Shown here: positions 42,313-53,100 of the stretch, piece by piece
Layout: each line of letters opens with the position of its first letter
Position numbering within the stretch: the first letter of the stretch is position 1
NCBI RefSeq assembly: GCF_033473495.1
Contig: NC_088940.1
Span: 620,001 to 684,000 of the forward strand
DNA from: Cercospora beticola
Taxonomy: Eukaryota > Ascomycota > Dothideomycetes > Mycosphaerellales > Mycosphaerellaceae
Direction of reading: 5' to 3'
Length of the DNA stretch: 64,000 nucleotides
Made by a program: the position numbers and the translations under genes
Notes under the pieces: generated by a model
The model's database searches: none
What the model was told of the DNA's origin: nothing
What the model saw: the letters and a program-made list of their open reading frames with translations, nothing else

Positions 42313-43647
42313 TCACAATGGAAGTGCTGGGTCCAAGTCGACCTCAGGGAATGCCCGTTTCAACCGATCGTTGAAGCCAAGAGCATACTGCCTCCACACC
42401 TCTCTCTCTGCCTCGCTTAGAATGCGAGCTCCAAAAACATGCCTGGCAGTCTCGCCACCCTCTCCAACACAACACCCCGCCACATCGTCGTCTCTATTCC
42501 TTCCCTCTTCCATCATCTCCGCGAACCCATCGAAGAACAACTCATTCTTCTTCTCCACGTACTTCTGAAACCTCTCTCTCCCCTCCTCCATCTCAGCATC
42601 GACTTCTTCATAACCTGTCCTACCTCCAGCTGTCCCCTCTTCTTTCCTCCTCCACCACAACTTCTCATTCTTCCTCGCCAACCACCTCACAGCCTCATCC
42701 TCCTCCCTCCCAATCCTCAACCCCTCCTCCACAAACCTATACCTCCTCATCGTAACATGAATCGGTCCACCGAAGAATCTCAACATATTGCAAACCACCA
42801 TCCAAGCCCTCACTTTCTCCTTCTCCCCTTGCATCCTTTCCAGACCATCCTCCGTCCCCATTGGAGCCACCGGGGTTGTGAATGTCTGATCAACACCCCA
42901 CAACCCCTCCCTCGCAACCCGAAACACCTCCCCCCTCAACTCTGCGTCCAAATACGCAAACGTATTGTTCGTCTCTCCTTCCGCCCGATGTTTATAGAAT
43001 GCCACAGAATCATACATTAGAACTCCGATCTCCGCCAAAATTCTCCATTGTTCTTCGCTGAACCAAAAAGCCATCTCTCCGTCGATTTCGAAATCATTGC
43101 AACGTAGTGCGGCTGCGACGGTGAAACGACATAATGCATCGCAGTCTCGGAGACGAAACCAGTTGGATGGGGAGACTGGAAGAGCGGAGCGGTAAGTGGT
43201 GAAGAAGCGGGTTCTTCGGTCATTGTAGTTGGCGTTCCTTGTGGTTGTGGGGGAGCGGGTTTTATCGCTGGTAACAACCAAGAAAGTCTTATACTCCCTT
43301 GCCATTTCCTCTGCTCTTTCTCCCTCTCCGAACAACTCTGTCAAAACTTCATCCAGATCATACGACCCATATAGAATTCTTCCCCCATTGTCTTTCTCGT
43401 AGGATGATAAATCAAACATCTCCCCTTTGAACTCCGCAATCGTCCCAATAATGATAATTCGCATGAAAGCCAAGTATCGTCGCCAATTCGTATAAGAAGG
43501 TATGACGCTTCGAGCGTATTCGAACGCGCAAGCTAGGATTTCGGCTTTGGTTGAGGGCGAGAGGATGAAGGCTGGGATGGGGTTGAGGTCGTGGAGGAGG
43601 GAGGAGGGGAAGTGCCAATTCGTTTTGGGCGGTAATTTGATTGTCAT
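42313..43647 (-). CDS. ABA3-like non-canonical sesquiterpene synthase
   Basis: Single exon, 444 residues. From memory of the family, the blocks match Botrytis ABA3, the enzyme that turns farnesyl diphosphate into alpha-ionylideneethane in abscisic acid synthesis: ACAFEYARSVIPSYTNW, RRYLAFMRIIIIGTIAEFKGE, MAREYKTFLVV, WFRLRDCDALCRFTVAAAL, YKHRAEGETNNTFAY and FFGGPIHVTMRRYRFVEEG. As in ABA3 no classic DDXXD or NSE motif stands out; acidic residues lie within RDCDAL and HRAEGE. None of the other abscisic acid genes (two P450s, an SDR) are within 20 kb, so the product is not known; it may be a different ionylidene-type terpene or an orphan. A TATA box lies 145 nt upstream, consistent with regulated expression. 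Confidence 0.78.
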   Translation of the reverse strand: MTIKLPPKTNWHFPSSLLHDLNPIPAFILSPSTKAEILACAFEYARSVIPSYTNWRRYLAFMRIIIIGTIAEFKGEMFDLSSYEKDNGGRILYGSYDLDEVLTELFGEGERAEEMAREYKTFLVVTSDKTRSPTTTRNANYNDRRTRFFTTYRSALPVSPSNWFRLRDCDALCRFTVAAALRCNDFEIDGEMAFWFSEEQWRILAEIGVLMYDSVAFYKHRAEGETNNTFAYLDAELRGEVFRVAREGLWGVDQTFTTPVAPMGTEDGLERMQGEKEKVRAWMVVCNMLRFFGGPIHVTMRRYRFVEEGLRIGREEDEAVRWLARKNEKLWWRRKEEGTAGGRTGYEEVDAEMEEGRERFQKYVEKKNELFFDGFAEMMEEGRNRDDDVAGCCVGEGGETARHVFGARILSEAEREVWRQYALGFNDRLKRAFPEVDLDPALPL

Positions 43648-44490
43648 GGTTCTGATGTGAGTGGTTGACTTGTTGTGTGTGGTGGTCTGCCGCTGGAAGT
43701 GAATGCTGTTGTTGTTTGGTGTGTTCAGTCACCGATGCTCGAAGGTTGATGTGAAGCGAGAGTGGTCGTTCCGATGAGAATGGATCCGTTGTTTTATAGA
43801 GCATGCCTCTTGACGGAACTCCCTATTGAACGTGACTTGCTGAGCTGTGGCCACCTGGTATACCATTGTGAGTCTGTCCTCGGGTCGCGTGCCTCATTCT
43901 TCACCAGATCAAGCAAACAGATAAACATTATACCATTCTGAGCAGTCTTCAATACATGCTGTTGCCAGTCCAATAAACTAGTTTTGGTGGAGAAAAGGGA
44001 CCTGATAACAATCTTAATTCTATACAAAAAGCGTTCCATCATATGGGATATCTCACTGTGATCATACCATGCCAGAAGGAGTAGCAAGGACCCAAAACGC
44101 GACGCCAGAGGATAGATCACATGTACACACAACACAAAAACGCGACTCAATGCAATGCCACCACCCTCTTCAACAACAACCGCCGAAATCTCGTGACTCG
44201 TTTCTGTTGCGTCGAAGAAGGTCCTGTATCCCCTCTTCATGTGCGCATGACCACTCCACGTTCCTTCTTCTTTTGGATTACTTCCCTTCATTTCGTGACT
44301 GAGTAGGGCTCAAGCAAGCGGTTCAATGCCGGACTGACCGCCTCCTCGTCCTTCTCTCCAGAACAGCTTTCAGGATTTCCATTTGGATGTCAAAAGGAAT
44401 CACGAAAGCCAACTGCGTCATCTCTCGTACAAAGTCCTCGATAGCGTGTTCGGCCATGAGCGCGAGCTTCTCAGAGGTAGTAGAAGCTTC
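43648..44490. other. Intergenic region (ABA3-like promoter)
   Basis: Between the ABA3-like start and the end of the Ala/Ser-rich gene, both on the minus strand. Includes the TATA box below; a 165-codon ORF at 43794-44291 has no features. Confidence 0.5.
43792..43799 (-). promoter_or_regulatory. TATA box of the ABA3-like gene
   Basis: Minus strand reads TCTATAAAAC, 145 nt before the ATG. Confidence 0.55.
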
Positions 44491-47400
44491 CTACAACTCG
44501 TCTCTCACTCTGTCGGTCGCAGCCGTAACAGCCGAACTCACAGTGCTGGCCGCCTCGTTCAACACACTTCCGGCATCTTGGCCGAGCTCGGAGATTCTGC
44601 TGCTTGCGCTGGCCATGGCGGCACTGAGCTGACTCTGAACACCTTCGAGGTACGTCTGCTCCTCGCCGTAGACAGCACTGCTGACGGCCGCACTGGCAGA
44701 GGCAGCCTGTTCAGCAGCTCTGCTCTGGATAGAGGAAGCGACAGAAGCGGCAGCATTGCTGGCAGCAGAGAGCGTAGGTGTTGGACCTCCATAAATTGCG
44801 GCGGAGATTGCGGCACTGGCTGATGCACCAATGTCGAGGATAGATGCTTGTGCGGCGGCAACGTATGGCTCCGGCGTGCCGTAGATGGCATCAGAGACCT
44901 GGGAAGCGGCATCACTGTACATACTTGCTGCGGCCTCGGTAGCTTGCTGCACGATCGTTAGCACTCATTTCATGTTACTTAGTATCAACACATTACGAAC
45001 CTCGAATGTGCCCTTCTCTGTGCCATACGCTTGGGCACTGGCTGCATTGACAGCAGCATTCAGCTGTTCCTGGACTTGTTCGAGGATTGAAGGCACCTGT
45101 GTCGGTGGAACAAACGCCGCAGACACAATCGATGACATTGAGTCGTAAGAGTCGCTTGCGTAGCTCGAAATTTGCGACGCCAAGTTCGGGGCGCCCGTGG
45201 AGTATGCAGATTGTAATCTGCTGTACACACTGGCAGTGAAGTCTGGCTCTTTACCGACAACGAGCTCGGAGAAAAGCGCTTGAACTTGTTCAAACTGAGC
45301 TGCCGCAGCAGCGGTGGCCGAAGCGGCTGCGTCAGTGACTGACCCAGCATATTCAGTAGCATAGCTGTAGGCAACAGCAGTGAACGGAGCCGGAGCACCG
45401 TAGACTTGCTCACTTGCTTTGGAGATCAGAGCTTCCCAGTTCTCCGAGGCTTGAGAAGCGAGTGGCTTGTCAGTCGTTGCTGAAGCGGCATATGCAGAGC
45501 TGACAGACTTGCTTGCATCGGCAAGCTTACTCTTGGCGTAGTCCACGGCGTCCACGATTTGCGAATCCAGATGATCAAGAGTTCCCTTGTCGACTGTCGT
45601 AGCTTGCGCGCCGGCAGCTTCACTGGCCATCTCGTGAAGCATACTGTACTTTTCTGATGCTCCCTGAGTATAAGCAGTGTATGCACTTCGTGCAGCGCTA
45701 AGTGCATCCTCGATCGACTTTTGATAGCCAGTTGCAGTTGGTGTCGGAGCAATCACGCTAGATGCTGCCTCGACGAATTCGTTGTAGCGACCATGCGCCA
45801 GACCGAGTGCTTGGTAGTAGGCGGCCTGAGCTGATGCCAGATACTGCTGATGCACGGGGGTGGGCTCAGCACCAACAGCGATCTTGGCACTCTGGTACTG
45901 CTCTTGAGCAGCACTCACGCCATCGGCAAGTCGGGAGGATGCGACGGAAGAGATGCTTTCCAGATAGCCTTGGGTTGGGAACGCGGAATAGTAACGTGAG
46001 CTGGCGGCTTTCAGAGCGTTCGAGTATGCAGATTCTGCCGACTCAAACATCTCCTGTTGGACAGGCTTAGGAGTACCTGAGATCTGCGCAGAAACGCGGG
46101 ACCTGACAGCATCGTAATGCTTGGAAGCTTCAGCTGCAGCATTCGAATACGCAGAGCTGGCCGCCGCGAGGGGCGCAGCAGTGACAGGAGTACCATAGGC
46201 GGCATGAGATGCAGCTGTGAGTGCAGATGAGTATGCAGCTTGAGCGTTGGCGAGAACCTGTTCATGTACGGGCAGCGGTGTGCCAGATACTTGCACAGAG
46301 ATGAACGACTTGACGGCTTCGTACTGGGACGAGGCCTGGCTGGCAGCATTGTCGTATGCTGAGCTGGCAGCCGCGAGTGGTGCTGCAGTAGCTGGAGTGC
46401 CATAGATGGCGTATGATGCAGCGGTCACTGCAGCCTGGTATTGATGGTAGACAGAGCTGGTGGCCTTGTCGGCGGCGTTTTGTGTACCGAAAAGAGCGCT
46501 GCTGGCAGCTGAAAGTGCGCTTTCGTATTGTGCGCTGGCGAGGCTGCTCACACTCTCAACGGAACCTTGCGTGGGAGATGCGCTCTTCAACGCATCTTCG
46601 ATTGCCTGCGTGAGCTGACTAGCTTTGTCACCGGCTCCATTGATGATCTTCTGAACGCTCTCGCTGTAGTCCGCGTAGAGGTCTCCTGTGTCAACCATAT
46701 CGCCATAGTCGCCCTCGATGATAGGCTCACGCGGCTCCTTTAGTTCTTGTGCCATAGCACCAGCGAACACTTTCTTCGGTTTCTTCGCCGCAGACTCGGC
46801 TGCGTCGGCGATATCCTCAACATCGGGCAGGTTGTCGTATGCTGAAGCCGCAGCAGATGATGCGGCGTTTGCAGCAGATGAGACGCTTGAGGATATCGAA
46901 GAAGCAACCGGTGTGTGGGTGGCACTGCTAATGGCAGATGAGGCTTCTTTCACGAGGCTGTCAGCACTCTTGCTCGCCTGGTCCTTCTGAGCTGCAAGCA
47001 TGCTGGCAAGCTTAGGGCCAACACTCTTTGCACTCTCAGTTGCCGAGGACGCAGCATCCGTGACAGAATCCGTGAAGCTTGATTCTCCTAGGATTGCGCT
47101 AGATGCAGATGAAGCGGCCTCTTTGACCGTGTCAGAAAGACCGGACTCGCCTACAATAGCGCTCGAGGCTGAGCTGCTGGCAGCAGACGCAGATTTGGAG
47201 ATCTTGGATGCGGCATCAGACGCAGATTCAGAGACCTTGGATGCAGCACTAGAGGCGGATTGCTTGACGGTGTCGGACAAGCTGGACTCGTCCAGTACGG
47301 CGCTGGAAGCAGAAGCCGCAGCATCAGATGCTGACTTAGACGCCTCGGACGCGATGCTCGAAGCCGACTTCTTCGCCTGGCTCGCTGCACTCTCGACAGA

Positions 47401-49395
47401 CCCGGTGGATGACCCCACAACCTTTTCGGAGAGGCTCGACGCCGCAGATGATGCTTGACTGGCGACGCTCTCTACACTTCCTGTCGATCCGTAGACGGCC
47501 TCGCTAGCCTGCGAGGCAGCTTGAGAAGCTTTCTCGGCGACAACCGGGGTGGCACTCTCAACAGCATCTTGCTCGGAGCCGAAAACAACTTGAGATGCAG
47601 CACCTGCAGCACCCGCAGCTTGTTCAACGATGTACTCTTTCGCCTTGCGGACTGGTGGTGGAATGGTCTTGGTTTCAAAGTCGTCGCTGGCATCGTCGGC
47701 GGCAATTTTCCACTGACCGACTTTCTTCAGTCGGCCAAGCTCCTTCGCAGCGTCCTCAGCCACGCCCATGGCGACTTGCTCAATCTCCTCGACAGCATGC
47801 TTGGCCTCAGTGAGACCCTTGTGTCCATGCGCAGCTTTCTCAACATCGTTGCGCCACGTCTGCTTCGCCTTCTTGATGTCGTTGTACTTGCTCCACTGCT
47901 TGTGAGGCAGCGAAGACGAAGCATACTTGCGTCCAATTTCAGTGAGGCGGAGCTCACGAATGCTATCAACAGTCTCGAGAGTCGACTGCAGTGCCTTTTC
48001 AACCAGGCTCTCGGTCTCGCTCTGGCGTGTTTGGCGCCACTCGCGGACGGCTTGTGCCTTTTGCTTGATGCTCTGTCCGGCAGCACGCACAGCTTGGACC
48101 AAGTCTTCGTTGGCAGCTTCGATGTCCTTCTCTTCAGTGTCTTCCGGCAGGCTCTTGACGATCTGCTGAATGCGACTCTTCACGCTGTTCATTGCAGACT
48201 CGCTGGTCGCCTCCAATTGAGTGACAAGAGCGTTCCCGACACTGTGGGCGCTCTTGACCTGTTGTGTGGTGATTTCTTGAATACGCTCTGCAAGATCCTC
48301 GGATCCTTCCTCAACAGCCTTGTGGCTAATGTCTTCCCAGCTCTTGAGGTCTTCGGTGAATTGAGTCACAGGGTCAGCAGACGGGGAGGGTGTAGAGTGG
48401 AAAGCGGCGCTCGCAGCAGATGATGGGCTCTCGGTAGCCTGGCTGAGGGTGGACGAGGCAGATGATGCCACAGATTCGACGCTTGCAGATACCTTGGCAG
48501 ATTTGGATGAGGCTTCAACGCTACTGATTTCAGCTTCGAGCTTCTTGCCATCCTTGTATCTGCCCAGGCGCTCGGTGATACGCATGAGCTGGGGCTCAAC
48601 ATTTTCGCCGTACAAGATGCGGATGCGTGGCCAGATGTTGCGTGTCCAGAAGCTCCAGGCAGTGCTACCGACGAACTGGGCCTGTGGCAGAGCAGTGTTC
48701 ACCGCGAAGGCTTGTCCTTGTTGATAAACCTTTTCCGCGTATGGAGCCGTCTTACGGTAGACGGGTTCGAGCTCCAGCTGCCAGATGTCCGCAGCGGAGT
48801 TGACCACGCCGTCATAGTAAGGCTGGACAACATCCGTGGCCTTCTTGACGTGTGGAGCCAGAGACTGCTGGTATTGCTTTCCCACTTGCTTTTGTGCTAC
48901 ATCGAGTTGTGGCTTGATGGTCTTTTCCCACTGCTGCTGGCCCAGCACCTGAGCTTGGGCGAGACGAGGAGCGGCATAGGTCTCGTAGGCAGAGTATGCT
49001 GGCTTGTAGACCTTCTCGTTGGCGACATCGTAGTAGGGTTGTGCTTGGCGCACGTATGGGGCGAGGTATTCGTCGTAGTATGGTTGAGCGTAGGGCGTGA
49101 CAAAGTCTCGTCCCTGCAGGTAGGTCTTGCAGACGTGGTTGGTGTCGTCGTTGACCTGACTCTGGCTGCTGGGGCAGTGGAAGACGATCTGATACAGGGC
49201 ATACCAGATGAACAGCTTCACGCCTTTATCAGCAGCCCAGCCCGACCACGTCGCTTTGCCTTTTCGGCGGAGGTTCCGCGAGGAGCGGCGGTGTTGTTGG
49301 CCGTGGTGGACAGTGCCATTCGGCGTGCCGTCCATGGTGGCAGATTTGTTTGCCTGGGGCGGTTTGGCGGTGGAGGCGGAGGATTGGGAACCCAT
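44491..49395 (-). CDS. Large Ala/Ser-rich repetitive membrane-anchored protein
   Basis: Exon 1 45001-49395, intron 44947-45000 (54 nt, GTTCGT..branch GCTAAC..GCAG), exon 2 44491-44946; 1,616 residues. Residues ~58-78 (VKLFIWYALYQIVFHCP) form one hydrophobic segment conserved in this ascomycete family, which I recall being mis-labelled as 'transcription factor hoxa13' in some genomes; I see no homeodomain. A block of Tyr/Pro repeats follows (PYYDEYLAPYV, QPYYDVANEKVYKPA). From ~310 the protein is a long Ala/Ser amphipathic helix region with SSAxxGES..DTVKEAASS units and a duplicated 69-residue YGTP unit. Composition resembles LEA or lipid-droplet-binding 11-mer proteins, but that is inference. 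Function unknown. Confidence 0.82.
45997..46410 (-). repeat. Two tandem 207-nt (69-codon) coding repeats
   Basis: Units 46204-46410 and 45997-46203 both read A-X-YGTP-TAAPLAAASSAY, then an acidic/basic helix, SGTP-PV and YS-AL-AAS. Inside the Ala/Ser-rich gene. Confidence 0.75.
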
Positions 49396-50183
49396 GTAGG
49401 CCTGGAGATGTTTTGAAGCTCAGCAACTTTACGGTTTAGCGCGAACGCTTGCCGCGCGAGCTTATCTGGACGACGCGGTGGACAAAGCAAACGACTCTCA
49501 CAAGCGCATAGCAAAAGTGAACCGAAGGACGAGTGACAAAGGGAACCAGTGATGCTGTCGACGAGGACAGGTGAAGAGACACAGCAAACAGCGCGGCGAG
49601 TGCAGTGCGGTGGGCGGGCGGGTGGTTATGGGCAGTCAAGCAGGATGCGATGCTCGCTCGTGCCAGCCAGCTCGCGTAGAGGCAGACATGTCGTCACTCG
49701 CAGACCATCACAACACCATCATCTCCCATTTCTGCGCTGTGAGGAACGCCATCTCCGCCCCGCATGAGTCGCCATATTGAACGTCTGCTCGACTTGGGCG
49801 AAGACAGACGGGGACCGTTGGGACACGCAGAGCATATCGCGTCTGATCGCTGTCGCGCGACTCGCGGCGAGAGAAGTTCCCACCGTCGTGATGAATGCCA
49901 AGACTTGTGCATCGGCGTTTGGCGTCGACAAACTCCGAGCCTTCCACTCCAGCCCTGTCCAGCCCAAGTCCCTACTGCAATCCGATCGATACCACCATCT
50001 GTGACTACTTTCTTCCGACAGCGCTGCGTTTGCGCCCTATCTTACCACGACCACAATCGACCACGTCACTCGTCAAACGAACCGAACAGGACATCACCAC
50101 CGCTGCAGCCAGCGACCGGACATTCGATGATCGACTAGACGCCTTACTGCAGCCTGCGGGCCACTTCCTCACCCTCCTCCACC
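49396..50183. promoter_or_regulatory. Divergent promoter, Ala/Ser-rich gene / DOA10
   Basis: 788 nt between divergent starts. Short ORFs upstream of DOA10 on the plus strand (from 49688 and 49777) may be uORFs in its leader; I could not support a separate gene. Confidence 0.45.
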
Positions 50184-53100
50184 ATGGACGACCCCGTAGA
50201 CTTCCCGGGCAGCCATGCCAATCCTTCCGACGATGCGCCCGATATCATGAACGATCCTACATTCAATCCCGCCCCTCCGCAGCGACGAGACACTGCATCT
50301 TCGATCAGGACGGGCACTGATGGCGGCCAGGCCGGAGAGACGTGTCGCATATGCAGAAGCGAGGCTGCTCCCGGAGAACCTCTGTTCTACCCTTGCAAGT
50401 GCAGCGGCAGTATCAAGTTCGTCCATCAGGAGTGTCTCATGGAATGGCTCAGTCACTCGCACAAGAAGCACTGCGAATTGTGCAAGACTCCTTTCCGTTT
50501 TACCAAACTCTACGATGCCGGCATGCCAAAGACACTACCTTGGTCCGTCTTCCTGAAAAGAGCATGCATACATGTCGCGACCATGATTGTCAACGGCTTG
50601 CGCGCCATCCTGGTTATGAGTGTCTGGCTCGTCGTCCTACCTTTGCTAATCCGCACCGCGTGGAGATGGATTTTTTGGTTTGCAGACGCCGGATGGGCAC
50701 GTGAGGACTACATACGGAGCATGCAGGCGGCAGATGTTGCCTCGCAAGCACAGTCCCAAGGGTCAGAATTGATCAACGATGTGTCTGCCGGAATTCAAAA
50801 CGCCCTGTACGATGCCTATGACAAGTGGTTCGGTACGGTGGACTGGAAGAATACCCAGAACAGTGCGAGCGCTGCTGCGACCACTGCTCTGGATGCAGTA
50901 AACCAGACTGCCGCGTCTAACATTTATAATGCGACCTTGTATCACTCGCACGCCGACGTATCCATCCTTTCGTCATGGACCTACTTATCTGAGCTTACTT
51001 CCAGTACCAAGGCTAATCGCCTCATCCTTGACGTTTTCGAGGGTCAACTCATCACCTGCGTCGTCATCTTGGGCTTCATTCTGGTGTTTCTCATTCGCGA
51101 GTGGGTTGTGCAACAGCAGCCCCTAGTCAACCTGGAGCAGATCAATAATGAACAACGGGAGCATGACCAACTTGTGCAGAGACGGGATCGCCTTCGTAGG
51201 CAGGCGCAATTGTTAGAGGAGGCACGTGCTAGACTTGCTGCTCTCCAGACGGAGACTGGCACTGAGGAGACCTCCAATGATCATTCTGTGCCATGGGAGC
51301 AGTTGTACGCCATGGTGGACGCTGCAACTAGTGAGTTTGGCGAAGATGAGGAGTCACGTAATCGATTCGCGATCAAGGCAACAGAGGTGCTGCGTCATGT
51401 TCTTGCTGCCGAAAATGCGGGCTCCGACGCCGGCGTTTTGGCTGACAAGGTGTACGAGAAGCTACGCACGCTCTCCGACGACGAGCGAGAGGCATGGGAA
51501 GAAGTGCTGCTTGCTGAGCTCGAGGCTCGAGGTGCGCGAAGGCAGGATAACGGTGCCCTGGTGGATGCAGCTCAGAGTGGCTCTCAGGAGCAGCAAGATG
51601 GCGACTGGTCTGACAATGACAATGTTCCGCCATTGGCCGGAAGCTCAACAAGCCAGCGGAGACCGCCGATGCCTACACGCGCCACCTCTTCAGCTGCAAC
51701 CCATATCAAGCGAATTCTGGAAGAGTCCAACGGCGATCCTATGAGTGTAGCAGGCCCGGCAACGTCGCCGACCGCTTCGCTTCAGCAATCCTCAGAAAGC
51801 GCCAGTCTCGTGAGTGCGCCTTCGTTGATTGATGGCAGTCCCATCGAAGGAAGCTGGATATCCTGCAGTCCGCCAAGTAGAAGGCAGTCTACGAATGATG
51901 TCTCGATGGCTGCAGCGCCTGCTGCTCCTGAGCTTCATGATTATGCAATCACGAATGAGATCCAGACCGACAAGGATGTAATACCGATCACTAATGCTGG
52001 ACCTGATGCCAAGATCAATATCAAACGCAAGGACAAAGGCAAAGCTCGACTGGTGGTGCCAGAGCCTGCAGAAGCTAAGAAGACATCCAAGCTCATCACA
52101 ACTGATGATCTGAAGAAGCGTCTTGCAGAGAAATTGAACGAGATTGAGGATGGAAACTCGCAGTCCGGAGGCCTCCGAAGCTCGAATGGGGATGAAGCAG
52201 AACAGACTAACGGGCACGCCGAACCGCAGCCTACTAGCTCAAATGACAATCCTTTCCACCCGGACGGACCAGAGCCGGAGTCATCAGTACCAGTAATATC
52301 ATCAACACACGACAGTGAAAGCGTTCCCCCAAGCACGAGCATTGACGAGGATGAGCAAGCGCAAATTCGCCGCGCTGAGCTCGGACCTGAAGCCGCTGAA
52401 GGGACGGATCAGGCACCTGCACAACAGCTCGCCCAGCCGCAGGTTCACGCTGGTGCACCGCTGACTACAGCACAATGGCTTGTGAATTGGTTCTGGGGCG
52501 ACATCCAGCCTCAAAATGCCCCAGAGCCAGTGCCCACGGCTGGCGAAGAACGTATCGATGCAAATGATCCTGCAGAGGCTCCTTTTGTCCCTGTGCAAGA
52601 CGGGATACCTGTTCCTGGTCAGAACAACGAAGTCGAGGCTGAACACGATCAGCATGATGCAGAAGTTGTCCAGGCAGCGCAGCAAGCCGGGCTCGATGCC
52701 GAAGCCGTGGAGGATGCCGAGGATCTGGAAGGTATTCTCGAGCTCATTGGACTTCAGGGCCCCCTTATAGGCCTTTTCCAGACTTCATGCTTCTGCTGCG
52801 TTCTGGTCATCGGTTCAGTGGGGTTGACTGTCGCAATGCCATACATGTGGGGCAAGCTGGTGCTACTCATCATCAACAACCCGTTCGAAACCGTGATCAA
52901 ATCACCACTCCGCTTCATCTCGATGTGCACGGACTTCCTGGTTGACATTGCACTTCTCTTGGTTGGGTGGTTTGCTGCCGCATCTGCTCTTCTGGTGCAA
53001 TCCATATTTGCGTTCGGAGAGATTTTGGTGCCGTGGTTGGGCGACTCCGATCTTACGTCTTGGGTTTATAAGGTGTCGAAAGCGACTGCTAGCAGTGCCT

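Noticed and set aside
47455..48423. 322-codon plus-strand ORF antisense to the Ala/Ser-rich gene
   Set aside because: Ala/Ser codons on the opposite strand produce Leu/Val-rich shadows; no start context or domain.
49688..50004. Small ORFs in the DOA10 leader as separate genes
   Set aside because: Short, no homology, and no splice that joins them well; more likely uORFs or chance.
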